From: Candidatus Zixiibacteriota bacterium
Lineage (GTDB): Bacteria; Zixibacteria; MSB-5A5; CAIYYT01
NCBI GenBank assembly: GCA_020853795.1
Contig: JADYYF010000005.1
Coordinates: 1-45,000 of the forward strand
Reading direction: 5' to 3'
Length of the DNA: 45,000 nt
The number at the start of each line of letters is the position of its first letter. Position 1 is the first letter of the stretch. This document shows, one piece after another, positions 8,202-16,427 of the stretch. The translations under genes and the position numbers were made by a program. The notes below the pieces were generated by a model. The model had not been told where the DNA came from. It saw only the letters and a list, made by a program, of their open reading frames with translations, and ran no database searches.

Positions 8202-9659
8202 CTACTTTCCAGTGGAGAGGATGCGGGCGAGCCGCACCAGCGTTTTGACGCCGAATCCTTTCGCGCCTTTGCCGAGATGGTCGAGCGCGGCCTCCTTGCA
8301 GCCGGGACCGGCCATGTCGATGTGCACCCACCTGGCGTCATCGGCTACCCATTGCTTCAGGAATACGGCCGCCGTTACCGCGCCGCCCCAGGCATCGCCG
8401 CGATTCTTCACGTCGGCGATCGTGGTCTTGATTTTCTCGCTGTGCGGCAGATGGAGCGGCAACTCCCAGAACAACTCACCCTCAGCCTGACCCGCCGCAA
8501 TCAACGACTGCGTGAACTTCGGGTCGGTGCCGAAAACGCCGGCGATCTCTTCTCCCAGCGCCACGACGCACGCGCCGGTGAGCGTGGCGGCATCAATGAT
8601 CCAATCCGGCTTGCGCTCGCCCGCAAGTGTCAACGCGTCGGCGAGAATGATGCGTCCCTCGGCGTCGGTGTGCTCGACTTCAATCGTCTTGCCGGAACGC
8701 GTTGTCAGCACGGCGGTCGTGTGGATGGCCTCGCCCGAAATGTCGTTTTCCGCCAGCGGCGTGATAACAGTCACTCTGAGCGGCAAACGCAACCGCGCAA
8801 TCGCCGTCGCCGCACCGAACATCGTCGCCGATCCGCCCATGTCGTATTTCATGCCGATCTGCGACGCCGCGGACTTCAGGCCATAACCGCCGGTGTCGTA
8901 GGTCACCCCCTTGCCGACCAGACATAGATGTTTGCGCGCGCCCCGCGGTGCGTACTCGGCGATTACCATTCGCGGCTTCGCCTTGGCGCCCATGCCGACG
9001 CCCAGCAGCCCGCCGCAGCCCTCACGCACCAGTCGCCGGTCATCCCAGACCTTGACGCGCAGCCCCGACTTGCGCGCCCAACGCTCATATTCTTTCGCCA
9101 GTGTAACCGGATTCTTGACGTTCGACGGCTCGTTCATCAAGTCGCGCGCGATGTTCGTGGCCTCAAAGATCACCTCCCGCTCGCGCAGCAGACGACCGAG
9201 TGCGCCGGTAGCGTTCAGCCCGGTCGCGACGATCGGAATCGGCTTGGCTTTCTTGGAAAGGTAGCGGTCAAACGAATACGCGCCCAGCCAGGCGGCTTCA
9301 TGCACATCAAGTAGCCAGTCGCTGTGCTGCGTATTGAGCAAAACCACCAGCCGCCTGCAACCTTCCTTCGCAGCCGTTGCGACCGTCGCCGCGACGGCCT
9401 TCTTCAGCTCGCGGTGCGAGTCCGAGTATTTGGCGTCGAGGCGCACGCTGCGCACCAGCAGGTCCCGGCCGCCGCTCTTGCCGCGCCAGAGGGTGAGATT
9501 GCCGCCGGCGTCCTTCGGCGAGTGCGCGATCTTCTGAATTTCCTTCGGCAGCGCCGATTTGACATACATCGCCTTCTCGCTGTCAAGGTACGGCAACAGC
9601 AGGCAATCGCCTTCCCGCAACCGCAGCTTCGGCATCAACGAAAACTTCGAGTACGGCAT
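8202..9659 (-). CDS. pepA: Leucyl aminopeptidase, peptidase family M17
   Basis: The 485-residue protein is a cytosolic M17 aminopeptidase with the usual N-terminal regulatory domain and a C-terminal catalytic domain. Catalytic-domain hallmarks are GKGVTYDTGGYGLK (first metal ligands and catalytic Lys), the KYDMGGSATMFGA segment, and HTDAEGRIILADAL, which corresponds to the family signature NTDAEGRL and supplies metal ligands and the catalytic Arg. His replaces the usual Asn in that signature. The ATG at 9659 has an AAAGGAG ribosome binding site. The gene starts 20 bases after the phosphoglycerate mutase stop, so the two are probably cotranscribed. It trims N-terminal residues from peptides during turnover; hexameric assembly is known for the family. 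Confidence 0.93.
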   Translation of the reverse strand: MPYSKFSLMPKLRLREGDCLLLPYLDSEKAMYVKSALPKEIQKIAHSPKDAGGNLTLWRGKSGGRDLLVRSVRLDAKYSDSHRELKKAVAATVATAAKEGCRRLVVLLNTQHSDWLLDVHEAAWLGAYSFDRYLSKKAKPIPIVATGLNATGALGRLLREREVIFEATNIARDLMNEPSNVKNPVTLAKEYERWARKSGLRVKVWDDRRLVREGCGGLLGVGMGAKAKPRMVIAEYAPRGARKHLCLVGKGVTYDTGGYGLKSAASQIGMKYDMGGSATMFGAATAIARLRLPLRVTVITPLAENDISGEAIHTTAVLTTRSGKTIEVEHTDAEGRIILADALTLAGERKPDWIIDAATLTGACVVALGEEIAGVFGTDPKFTQSLIAAGQAEGELFWELPLHLPHSEKIKTTIADVKNRGDAWGGAVTAAVFLKQWVADDARWVHIDMAGPGCKEAALDHLGKGAKGFGVKTLVRLARILSTGK

Positions 9660-9679
9660 CAGAGTCTCCTTTCCGCGAG

Positions 9680-10429
9680 CTACTTCTTGGCCTTGCCCTG
9701 CGCCGCCACGGCCGCCACGGCTGCCTGAACCTTCTCAGGGTCGGCCAGATAATAGTGCTGGATCGGCTTGAGGTCGGCATCCAACTCGTATACCAGCGGA
9801 ATCGCCGTGGGAATATTGAGTTCGATGATATCCTTCTCGGAAACGTTGTCGAGATATTTGATCAGCGCGCGCAGGCTGTTGCCGTGGGCGGCAATTAAGA
9901 CGCGCTGACCCGACTTGATCGCCGGTGCGATCTGCTCATGCCAGAACGGCAGCACGCGCGCGACCGCATCCTTGAGACACTCGGTCCGCGGCAATTGCTC
10001 CCGGGTCAGCGCCCGATAGCGCGGATCGCGGCCGGGATGGCGTTCGTCGCTCTCCTCCAGCGCCGGCGGCGGCACATCATACGACCGACGCCAGATCAAC
10101 ACCTGCGCATCGCCGTACTTGGCGGCAATCTCAGCCTTGTCGAGACCCTGCAACGCGCCGTAGTGCCGTTCATTTAACCGCCAACTGCGGATCACGGGAA
10201 TCCACATCAGATCCATCCCGTCCATCACGTACCACAGCGTGCGAATGGCGCGCTTCAACACGGAAGTGTACGCCAGATCAAACGTGTAGCCGCGCTCGCG
10301 CAGCGTTATCGCCGCTTCCTGCGCTTCCTTGCGGCCCTGTTCGGAGAGATCGACGTCAGTCCAGCCGGTGAAGCGATTCTCCTTGTTCCAGACCGACTCG
10401 CCATGGCGAAGCAATACGAGCTTATACAA
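9680..10429 (-). CDS. gpmA: 2,3-bisphosphoglycerate-dependent phosphoglycerate mutase
   Basis: This is a 249-residue histidine phosphatase-fold mutase interconverting 3- and 2-phosphoglycerate in glycolysis and gluconeogenesis. [20 protein letters not shown] at the N-terminus holds the phosphohistidine (RHG), [13 protein letters not shown] supplies the Glu acid/base region, and [15 protein letters not shown] contains the second catalytic His. The length and motifs match GpmA rather than shorter histidine phosphatases. The C-terminus is unusual in being Ala-rich and ends in GKAKK. It lies upstream of the aminopeptidase gene in the same orientation. Confidence 0.95.
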   Translation of the reverse strand: MYKLVLLRHGESVWNKENRFTGWTDVDLSEQGRKEAQEAAITLRERGYTFDLAYTSVLKRAIRTLWYVMDGMDLMWIPVIRSWRLNERHYGALQGLDKAEIAAKYGDAQVLIWRRSYDVPPPALEESDERHPGRDPRYRALTREQLPRTECLKDAVARVLPFWHEQIAPAIKSGQRVLIAAHGNSLRALIKYLDNVSEKDIIELNIPTAIPLVYELDADLKPIQHYYLADPEKVQAAVAAVAAQGKAKK

Positions 10430-10520
10430 GCAGACAATTCCTCCACAGAATTCACTTCAATCGACCGGCAAGATGAGATGCACAATCCTCACCGCCAAGC
10501 CCTTTTTGACACCGCCGGGA

Positions 10521-10829
10521 CTACACCTGCGGATTTGTCCCTAGCCACTCGGCGAGGAACGCCTGGTGCCGGCCGGGAGTGAACTCGATCGGCTGAAAAT
10601 CCGCCACGCCGTTAATCCGATAAGGGTCGTCGGCAAGAAATCGATCCAATGCCGCGCGCGATTCGGCACGGGCGATGATCACGCCGCCGGTGCGCGGGTT
10701 TTGCGGCCCCGACAGCAACACGATACCGGCCTCGACGCCCCGCTGCAAATGAGCCCGGTGGTCCGGCACGATTGCCTCAAACTCGGCGAAGGGGCGACAA
10801 TAGTTGATCAGCACGACGTAATGGGGCAT
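10521..10829 (-). CDS. YciI-like protein
   Basis: The 102-residue protein has the YciI-like ferredoxin-type fold: MPHYVVLINYCRP at the start, DHRAHLQRGVEAGIVLLSGPQ with the conserved His/Asp region, and FLADDPYRINGVADFQPIEF near the end. The frame is open for nine codons further upstream, but MPHYVV aligns with the second YciI-like protein in this window (MPHYVIMY), and GAGGAG lies 11 bases before the ATG at 10829. The biochemical function of most YciI proteins is unknown; some act as small dehydrochlorinase-like enzymes or as accessory domains. It diverges from the SRPBCC-like gene. Confidence 0.87.
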   Translation of the reverse strand: MPHYVVLINYCRPFAEFEAIVPDHRAHLQRGVEAGIVLLSGPQNPRTGGVIIARAESRAALDRFLADDPYRINGVADFQPIEFTPGRHQAFLAEWLGTNPQV

Positions 10830-10958
10830 AAGCAGACTTCTCCTCGAATTGACCACTAAAGATAGAGATTGCCCGGTGAAAGTCGAAGCGATTATATTAT
10901 GTCATCATTGACGAGAACTGAAATCTGCGCCTGGCCGCGCCGGCGCCAAAGAGGATTC

Positions 10959-11540
10959 ATGAAAACGACCGGTTCTGGTACTGTTACCGAAAAGTATGCG
11001 GGAGTTACGACGGCGGCAGTCGAAAAAGCCACCGGCCGCGGCTGGAATGAGTGGACACGTATCCTCGACCGGGCCGGCGCTCGTAAGCTCTCTCACAAAG
11101 ACATTGCCAAGTTGCTGCGGGCAAATTACGGTGATGTCCTCAGCGCCTGGTGGTGTCAGATGATCACCGTCGGCTATGAACAGAAGTGCGGTATGCGGGC
11201 GGTCGGGCAAAAAACTGACGGCTTCTCCGCAAATGCGAGCAAGACCTTCTCTCTGCCGTTGTCGTCGGTGTATCGTGCCTTTGTTGATTCTCGCCTCCGA
11301 GGCCGCTGGCTCGGACAGGATGAGATGCGCATCAGCACAGCATCAAAAGCCAAGACCATCCGGATCGCTTGGCTCCGACCAGATAGCCGGGTCGTGGTCA
11401 ATTTCTATGAGAAGGGGGAGAATAAATGCCTCGTTCAGATCGAACACAGCCGATTGCCGAACGCCTCAACCCGCACGCGCACCAAACGATTCTGGGCTGA
11501 GCGCCTCGTGGCTCTGCACGCGCTGCTGAGCAAGAATTAG
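10959..11540 (+). CDS. DUF4287/SRPBCC-like protein
   Basis: The product of 193 residues appears to have two parts. The N-terminal part has TGRGWNEWTRILDRAGARKLSHKDIAKLL and WWCQMITVGYEQKCGMRAVGQ, a helical region similar to DUF4287-type proteins. The C-terminal part (FSANASKTFSLPLSSVYRAF, RLRGRWLG, then a strand-rich segment ending in FWAERLVALHALL) looks like a START/SRPBCC (AHSA1-like) fold. I chose the ATG at 10959 because AGAGG precedes it; the frame remains open 30 codons upstream. It lies between two YciI-like genes that point the opposite way. Proteins of this type are often near YciI or AHSA1 genes, but their function is not established. Confidence 0.75.
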   Translation: MKTTGSGTVTEKYAGVTTAAVEKATGRGWNEWTRILDRAGARKLSHKDIAKLLRANYGDVLSAWWCQMITVGYEQKCGMRAVGQKTDGFSANASKTFSLPLSSVYRAFVDSRLRGRWLGQDEMRISTASKAKTIRIAWLRPDSRVVVNFYEKGENKCLVQIEHSRLPNASTRTRTKRFWAERLVALHALLSKN

Positions 11541-11554
11541 ATTCCAGCGCCGCG

Positions 11555-11845
11555 CTACTTCCGCCACAGCGCCAGCTTGAAATCATCCACGCGCGCGCTG
11601 AAAACGCCCGCCTGCACCACCGGATCGCCTGACACAATCTCACGTGCTGCGGACAAATCGGTGCATTCGATGATCGCAATACCGTACTCGGCGTCGTCGC
11701 GACGCCCTGCCATCAGCAAGATACCGCGGTTCATTAGCTCCGTCAGGTAGGCAAAATGCTGAGAAACCGCAGCACCTTCCTCGGCAGTAGCATCGCTGGG
11801 AAAACTCGCGCGCGGCGGACGGTACATGATCACATAGTGGGGCAT
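11555..11845 (-). CDS. YciI-like protein
   Basis: This 96-residue protein is a second YciI-like domain protein. MPHYVIMYRPPR starts it, FAYLTELMNRGILLMAGRRDD contains the gain-of-turn region of the fold, and the AREIVSGDPVVQAGVFSARVDDF segment is the family C-terminal pattern. It ends 14 bases from the convergent SRPBCC-like gene. It is more distant from the other YciI copy here than a recent duplication would be. No substrate can be assigned. Confidence 0.87.
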   Translation of the reverse strand: MPHYVIMYRPPRASFPSDATAEEGAAVSQHFAYLTELMNRGILLMAGRRDDAEYGIAIIECTDLSAAREIVSGDPVVQAGVFSARVDDFKLALWRK

Positions 11846-11977
11846 GGATAGTCTCTCAATCCCAAAAAGGTTCGCGGTTTACGCTTGCTCTCAATCAGAC
11901 AAATAGTGTACGTATGTAGTTAGGTAAACGTCAAGCGCCGGGTCCGTATTGCCGGCGCCGGTGTCAACTACGACAGG

Positions 11978-12169
11978 ATGGAAACCTTGACTGAAGCTTT
12001 GCATTATCACCAGTGTCCCTACTGCAAGAAGACGTATTCCTGCACCGGCAACTGCTACACCAATCGCGTCAACAATATGATTTGTGCGGAATGTCGGGTG
12101 AAATGGGAGCGGGAACTAACCGAAATCAAGAAGCACGGGACCAACTGGCACAAAGATATTCACTTCTAA
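11978..12169 (+). CDS. Small Cys-rich (zinc-ribbon-like) protein
   Basis: A 63-residue frame begins at an ATG preceded by ACAGG and encodes five cysteines arranged as CPYCKKTYSC, C (GNCYTN) and CAEC (MICAECRVKW). The CPYC plus CAEC pair, about 20 residues apart, suggests a zinc ribbon or another metal site; the C-terminal part is charged and helical. I do not recognise the family. The gene converges with another Cys-rich gene only 10 bases away. Confidence 0.6.
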   Translation: METLTEALHYHQCPYCKKTYSCTGNCYTNRVNNMICAECRVKWERELTEIKKHGTNWHKDIHF

Positions 12170-12179
12170 GCATCGCCGC

Positions 12180-12605
12180 CTAAACGGCAAAGCTCTTCGG
12201 CCGCGGGGCGCCGGTGACCGGCTTGAGCTGGGACACCTCGCCACCTTTCGCGGCGATCATCTGGTGCATGAAGCGTCGGAAAGGGGCAAAATAGCACTCT
12301 TGGCCGCAAGCCGCCAAATCGTTCAGGTTGACGCAGTGCTGCTCGCAGCAGTCCCGATTGGTCAGCTTATGGCTCGGAAGTGGTTCGCCAATGTAGTCGA
12401 GGAAGAACTCGGCTTTGACCACAAAGCTCGTGCCGCAATCGACCAAATCGTGCTGGAAGAAATAGTAAACGCATTCGATCGAGTCGTCGGCAAAAGTCAT
12501 GCCGATCAACCGCACCTGCGGATCATTAACCAGCTGATCGAGGTTGATCCAAGCCTTGCAGTACGGGCACTCTTTGCGATAGATTTCCGTCATTGGGCGG
12601 GTCAT
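12180..12605 (-). CDS. Hypothetical Cys-rich protein
   Basis: The 141-residue product has ten cysteines, including ECPYCKAW near the N-terminus, DCCEQHC in the middle and ACGQEC further on, with no signal peptide, so it is a cytoplasmic candidate metal-binding protein. The central part FADDSIECVYYFFQHDLVDCGTSFVV looks like a compact beta domain. The ATG at 12605 is preceded by GGAGAGGAA. I cannot match it to a named family. It converges with the small Cys-rich gene on the other strand, which shares a CPYCK motif, and lies divergent from nadA, whose product is an iron-sulfur enzyme. The link is speculative. Confidence 0.72.
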   Translation of the reverse strand: MTRPMTEIYRKECPYCKAWINLDQLVNDPQVRLIGMTFADDSIECVYYFFQHDLVDCGTSFVVKAEFFLDYIGEPLPSHKLTNRDCCEQHCVNLNDLAACGQECYFAPFRRFMHQMIAAKGGEVSQLKPVTGAPRPKSFAV

Positions 12606-12782
12606 TTCCTCTCCATCTTAATCCTCTTATCGGCGCGGCAATGCCTTCGGCTTAGTCGTCGCGGATAGATTTGGCGATCTTTGGCTCACCGGCTGCCGCA
12701 AAGAGCACGGCGCAGTGATTCGTATCTGTTGTATCATGAGTGTGATTCAGTTAGTTTGCGCTACGAGAAACGAGATTCAACG

Positions 12783-13874
12783 ATGATGCCTGCCGCCTAC
12801 AGCACCACTCCGGAAACTTATCGCGCCATGAGCGACGATGAACTCCGCCGGCGCATCACCGCCATGAAGGCCGAATACGGCAAGCGCTTGGTAATCATGA
12901 CCCACCATTATCAGCGCCGCGCTGTGGTCGAGTTCGGCGACCATCAGGGCGATTCCTATGGCCTGTGCAAGATCGGTGCCGCTGTCGAAGCCGAGTTCAT
13001 CGTGTTCTGCGGCGTCCACTTCATGGCGGAGGCCGCCGTCATTCTCGCGCGACCGGAACAGAAGGTCTTTCTGCCGAATCCGCTCGCCGGCTGCCCGATG
13101 GCTGACATGGCCGCGATCGACTCGGTCTACGCCGCCTGGGACGAACTGCAGACGCTTCTCCCGGGTGCGAAGATTATCCCGATTTCTTACATGAATTCCG
13201 CTGCCGACCTCAAAGCCTTCTGCGGCAAAAACGACGGCGTCATCTGCACTTCGTCCAACGCGCATAAGGCGTTCGAATGGGCCTTCCAGCGCGGCGACAA
13301 GATTTTCTTCTTCCCCGATGAACACCTTGGCCGCAATACCGCCAATCGCTACGGCATTCCCAAAGACCAGTTCTTCGTCTGGGACTTTAACGCCGCGGCA
13401 GGGAAGCGCGATACTGCCGCCGTCCAGCGCGCGAAAGTGATCGCTTGGAAAGGCTACTGCCACGTGCATTCCGTCTTCCAGCCGCATCACATCACCGAAA
13501 TGCGCGCTCAGTACCCGGGCATCAAGATCGTCGTGCATCCCGAATGCACTGAAGAACTGGTTGCGCTGGCCGATTCAGTCGGGTCGACCAGCCACATCGT
13601 CAAGTATGTCGCCGAACAGCCGGCGGGAAGCGTGATTGCCATCGGCACCGAATTGAATCTGGTCGACCGCTTGGCGCACCTTCACACCGATAAGAAAATT
13701 CTCGAATTGGCCGGACAAACTTGCGCCATGTGCGTGAACATGTACCGCACCACGCTCAATGATCTGGCTTATACGCTCGATCACTTGGAGACTTTGAAGC
13801 CGATGACGGTCTATGACGACGTCAAGCACAACGCGCGCATAGCTTTGGAAAGAATGCTTGCCATCGCTGGATGA
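12783..13874 (+). CDS. nadA: Quinolinate synthase A
   Basis: The 363-residue protein is NadA, the [4Fe-4S] enzyme that condenses iminoaspartate with dihydroxyacetone phosphate to quinolinate in NAD synthesis. Key segments are MTHHYQRRAVVEFGDHQGDS near residue 40, FCGVHFMAEAA (Cys76, first cluster ligand), CTSSNAHKAFEWAF (second ligand), VHPECTEEL and the CAMCVNMYRTTL segment (third ligand region). The frame is open upstream for 34 codons, but the homology begins after the tandem ATGs at 12783/12786. No nadB or nadC is adjacent, so in this window the pathway gene is isolated. Confidence 0.95.
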   Translation: MMPAAYSTTPETYRAMSDDELRRRITAMKAEYGKRLVIMTHHYQRRAVVEFGDHQGDSYGLCKIGAAVEAEFIVFCGVHFMAEAAVILARPEQKVFLPNPLAGCPMADMAAIDSVYAAWDELQTLLPGAKIIPISYMNSAADLKAFCGKNDGVICTSSNAHKAFEWAFQRGDKIFFFPDEHLGRNTANRYGIPKDQFFVWDFNAAAGKRDTAAVQRAKVIAWKGYCHVHSVFQPHHITEMRAQYPGIKIVVHPECTEELVALADSVGSTSHIVKYVAEQPAGSVIAIGTELNLVDRLAHLHTDKKILELAGQTCAMCVNMYRTTLNDLAYTLDHLETLKPMTVYDDVKHNARIALERMLAIAG

Positions 13875-13970
13875 TCCTGTTATCATCTCAAGCTGTTTAC
13901 GGGGCGGCAAATCGGGCGGGACGCTCGAATTGATTCTGAATGTAGTTATTTGCGATAAGGAGTTGCGATA

Positions 13971-15239
13971 ATGGCTTATGTCTTGAAAGTCCCGCAAATG
14001 GGTGAATCCGTGGTGGAAGGGACTATCAATCAATGGTTTGTCGAAGTCGGCCAGGCGATCAAGAAGGATCAGCCGATCGTTGAACTGCTCACCGACAAGG
14101 TCAATGTCTCGGTGCCGGCCGAATCCGACGGCGTCCTCCTCGAGATTAAGGCCAAGGTCGGCGACATCGTTCCTGTCGGAAAAGAAATCGCCATTATCGG
14201 TGCCCCCGGTGAGAAACCCGGTGCCGCCACAGCGAGTGCGCCGGCTCCGGCGGCTGCTGCGCCCAAAGCGGCGGCCAAAGCTGCTCCCGCAGCGCCGGTG
14301 GCGGTTCACGCCCCGGTGGCAACTGCTCCGGCTGGACCAATGCGCCTCTCGCCCGTTGTGCGCCGGCTGATTAAGGAACACGGCATCGACGTCACCCAAC
14401 TGCACGGTACCGGCACCGACGGCCGCGTGACCCAAAAGGATGTCGAGGACTACATCGCCCAGCGCGGTGGTGGTGCTCCTGCTGCTGCAGCTCCGGCAGC
14501 GACCTACACTCCGGCGGCCGCGCCCAAACAGGTCTTTGATACCAGCAAGCGCGTGGAGGAAATCCCCTTGCCGCGCGTCCGCAAGCTGATCGCCGACCAT
14601 ATGGTGAAATCGAAACAGACTTCGCCGCACGTCACGACCTTCGATGAATGCGATTTCACTCGCCTCGTCGAGTTCCGCGCCCGCAACGTCGACCGCCTCG
14701 AAAAAGAGCACGGCATCCGCATCACTTACATGCCGTTTATCGTGGCCGCCGCCTGCAAAGCCCTGAAAGACTTCCCGCTGATGAACGCCTCGATGACCGA
14801 GGACAAGATCATCGTCAAGCACTACTTCAACATCGGCATCGCCGTCGCCCGCGAGTCGGGTCTGATCGTGCCGGTGATCAAGGCCGCCGACCAGAAGGGC
14901 GTGGTTCAGATCATGAAAGAGCTGAAAGACCTCGGCGATCGCGCTCGCGCCGAACGCCTCCTGCCGCAGGATATCGAGGACGGCACCTTCTCGCTCACCA
15001 ATGCAGGCGGTTATGGCGCGCTCAATTCGACGCCGATCATCAGCCAGCCGCAAGTGGCGATTCTCGGCATCCACGCGATCCAAAAACGCCCGGTCGTGCG
15101 CGACAACCAGATCGTCATCCGCGACATGATGAATTTCGGACTCTCCTTCGACCATCGCCTGATCGACGGCCACTACGCCGTGCAGTTCCTGCGCAAACTG
15201 ATCGGCTACATCGAAGAACCGGAACTGATGCTGCTTTAG
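13971..15239 (+). CDS. 2-oxo acid dehydrogenase dihydrolipoamide acyltransferase (E2)
   Basis: This 422-residue E2 has a lipoyl domain at about 2-78 with the lipoylated Lys in ELLTDKVNVSVP, an Ala/Pro-rich flexible linker at about 82-122, a peripheral-subunit-binding domain at about 124-163 (RLSPVVRRLIKEHGID, TGTDGRVTQKDVEDYI), a second linker and the catalytic acyltransferase domain from about 190. The active site HxxxDG is seen as His395 to Gly400 in SFDHRLIDGHYA. The LTDKV lipoyl sequence is closer to branched-chain and 2-oxoglutarate enzymes than to classic pyruvate E2. AAGGAG precedes the ATG. No E1 or E3 gene lies nearby; lipB, which supplies octanoyl groups for lipoylation, is the next gene. 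Confidence 0.94.
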   Translation: MAYVLKVPQMGESVVEGTINQWFVEVGQAIKKDQPIVELLTDKVNVSVPAESDGVLLEIKAKVGDIVPVGKEIAIIGAPGEKPGAATASAPAPAAAAPKAAAKAAPAAPVAVHAPVATAPAGPMRLSPVVRRLIKEHGIDVTQLHGTGTDGRVTQKDVEDYIAQRGGGAPAAAAPAATYTPAAAPKQVFDTSKRVEEIPLPRVRKLIADHMVKSKQTSPHVTTFDECDFTRLVEFRARNVDRLEKEHGIRITYMPFIVAAACKALKDFPLMNASMTEDKIIVKHYFNIGIAVARESGLIVPVIKAADQKGVVQIMKELKDLGDRARAERLLPQDIEDGTFSLTNAGGYGALNSTPIISQPQVAILGIHAIQKRPVVRDNQIVIRDMMNFGLSFDHRLIDGHYAVQFLRKLIGYIEEPELMLL

Positions 15240-15268
15240 CTCATCGTAATTCCTGAGCTGCGTGCTCG

Positions 15269-15319
15269 CGTCATTCTCGCGAAAGCTCTCGCGTCATTCC
15301 CGCGAAGGCGGGAATCCAG
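15269..15319 (+). repeat. Tandem GTCATTC hairpin repeat (REP-like)
   Basis: Two imperfect adjacent units read CGCGTCATTCTCGCGAAAG and CGCGTCATTCCCGCGAAGG; the second folds as ATTCCCGC-GAAG-GCGGGAAT (8-bp stem, 15296-15315) followed by CCAG. Elements of this GTCATTCCCGCGAA type are common small intergenic palindromes in many bacteria. Confidence 0.75.
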
Positions 15320-15372
15320 GTTCATTCAGTGCCCCACCGCCGGCACGTCCAGATGAACAAGGGATCGTCGTT

Positions 15373-15450
15373 GCGGCAGGTCTTCCCGCGAAGCGCCATC
15401 GATCCCTACCGATCCACGACTCTCGCGCACTTCGTGGGGCGACCTGCCGC
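15373..15450. repeat. 10-base inverted repeat with 58-base spacer
   Basis: GCGGCAGGTC at 15373-15382 is the exact reverse complement of GACCTGCCGC at 15441-15450. A shorter nested pair (GGGATCG at 15361, CGATCCC at 15400) lies alongside. It is probably a degenerate palindromic intergenic element. Confidence 0.5.
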
Positions 15451-15600
15451 TCTAACCGGCCAACACGACCAACCCGCACTTTCTGTCAACCCACCGCACT
15501 CGCCGATCCCGAATCCCCCTTAACAATGGGAGCCAGAGAGTCGGATTCCTCGTTCCCCCGCACAACACCTGCATACTCTTCCTCCACACTCCCGCCGTGT

Positions 15601-15679
15601 GTCATTGCGAGGAGCGCCCCTTCCGTCGACCCGTCCTCCGCCCTCGACCGCGACGAAGCAATCTCGTTTCGTAGGCCAC
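15601..15679 (+). repeat. Dispersed repeat, copy A
   Basis: Starts GTCATTGCGAGGAGCG and ends GCGACGAAGCAATCTCGTTTC followed by CGTAGG. A second copy with the same two ends lies at 44441-44509, with a divergent middle. It does not encode anything recognisable. Confidence 0.75.
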
Positions 15680-15749
15680 ATCCATCCTTCGCCTCGCGCC
15701 AAACACAACCACCACCATCACCAGCGAATCGAACGTATCACCAATACTT

Positions 15750-16427
15750 ATGAACGACACGACCCATACTCCAACGACCAAACCCCAGGCCCGCATCTTC
15801 GATCTCGGCCTTTCCGATTACGAGAAAGCCCGCCAACTGCAACTGCAAATGGTTGACAGGGTGATCGCCGGTGAAGCGCCCGATACTTTCATCTTCACCA
15901 GCCACCCCCCGACCATCACCGTCGGCCGCGGTAGCGACGTCGCCAACATCCTGGCCTCGGATGAGGAACTGCAAAAGCGCGGCGTCGCCAAATACGAGGT
16001 CGAGCGCGGCGGCGATGTCACCTTCCACGGCCCCGGACAGCAAATTGTCTATCCGATCGTCAACCTCGAACAGCGCGGCCGCGACTTGCACAAGTTCCTC
16101 CGCGACCTTGAAGAAGTCGTGATTCTCTTTCTCAAGGAATACAGTATCGAAGGGGAGCGCATCGCCGGCAAAACGGGTGTCTGGGTCGGCGGCAAGAAGA
16201 TCTGCGCTATCGGTATCGCTGTGAAACGCTGGGTTAGCTATCACGGACTGGCGCTTAATCTCGATACCGACCTCTCATATTTTCAACTGATCAATCCCTG
16301 CGGTTTCGCCCCCGACTCTGTGACCAGCCTCACCGAAGTAGCTGGTTCCGCGGTCGACCGCAGTCGCGTCTTCTACCAGTTATCAAATTCTATCGAGAAA
16401 GTGTTTGGGGTCACGCTGGTACTCTAA
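15750..16427 (+). CDS. lipB: Octanoyltransferase LipB
   Basis: The 225-residue enzyme transfers octanoyl groups from acyl carrier protein to lipoyl domains. RGGDVTFHGPGQ at about 86-97 is the family signature, Lys150 in GGKKICAIG and Cys184 in INPCGF form the Cys/Lys dyad, and SHPPTITVGRG is the conserved early segment. The ATG at 15750 has only a weak ribosome binding site and adds about 12 residues before the domain, so the start is slightly uncertain. It follows the E2 gene after a repeat-rich gap. No lipA is visible here, so the second lipoylation step must be encoded elsewhere. Confidence 0.95.
   Translation: MNDTTHTPTTKPQARIFDLGLSDYEKARQLQLQMVDRVIAGEAPDTFIFTSHPPTITVGRGSDVANILASDEELQKRGVAKYEVERGGDVTFHGPGQQIVYPIVNLEQRGRDLHKFLRDLEEVVILFLKEYSIEGERIAGKTGVWVGGKKICAIGIAVKRWVSYHGLALNLDTDLSYFQLINPCGFAPDSVTSLTEVAGSAVDRSRVFYQLSNSIEKVFGVTLVL

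Larger units (their letters stand above)
15240..15749 (+). other. Gene-free, repeat-bearing gap between E2 and lipB
   Basis: These 510 bases contain no convincing gene. Open frames exist but have low-complexity, Pro/Ser/Arg-rich translations on both strands. The gap holds three repeat-like elements, described separately: a GTCATTC-hairpin element near 15269-15319, a 10-base inverted repeat at 15373-15450, and a copy of a dispersed element starting at 15601. Such clusters are typical of dispersed intergenic repeats in these genomes. Confidence 0.6.

Noticed and set aside
13575-15173. Long minus-strand open frame of 532 codons opposite nadA and the E2 gene
   Set aside because: It runs antisense to two clearly homologous genes; its His/Asp/Arg-rich composition follows from the codon usage of the genes on the plus strand.
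15262-15753. Plus-strand open frame of 163 codons in the gap before lipB
   Set aside because: It spans repeat elements, has a Pro/Ser/Arg-rich translation and no ribosome binding site.
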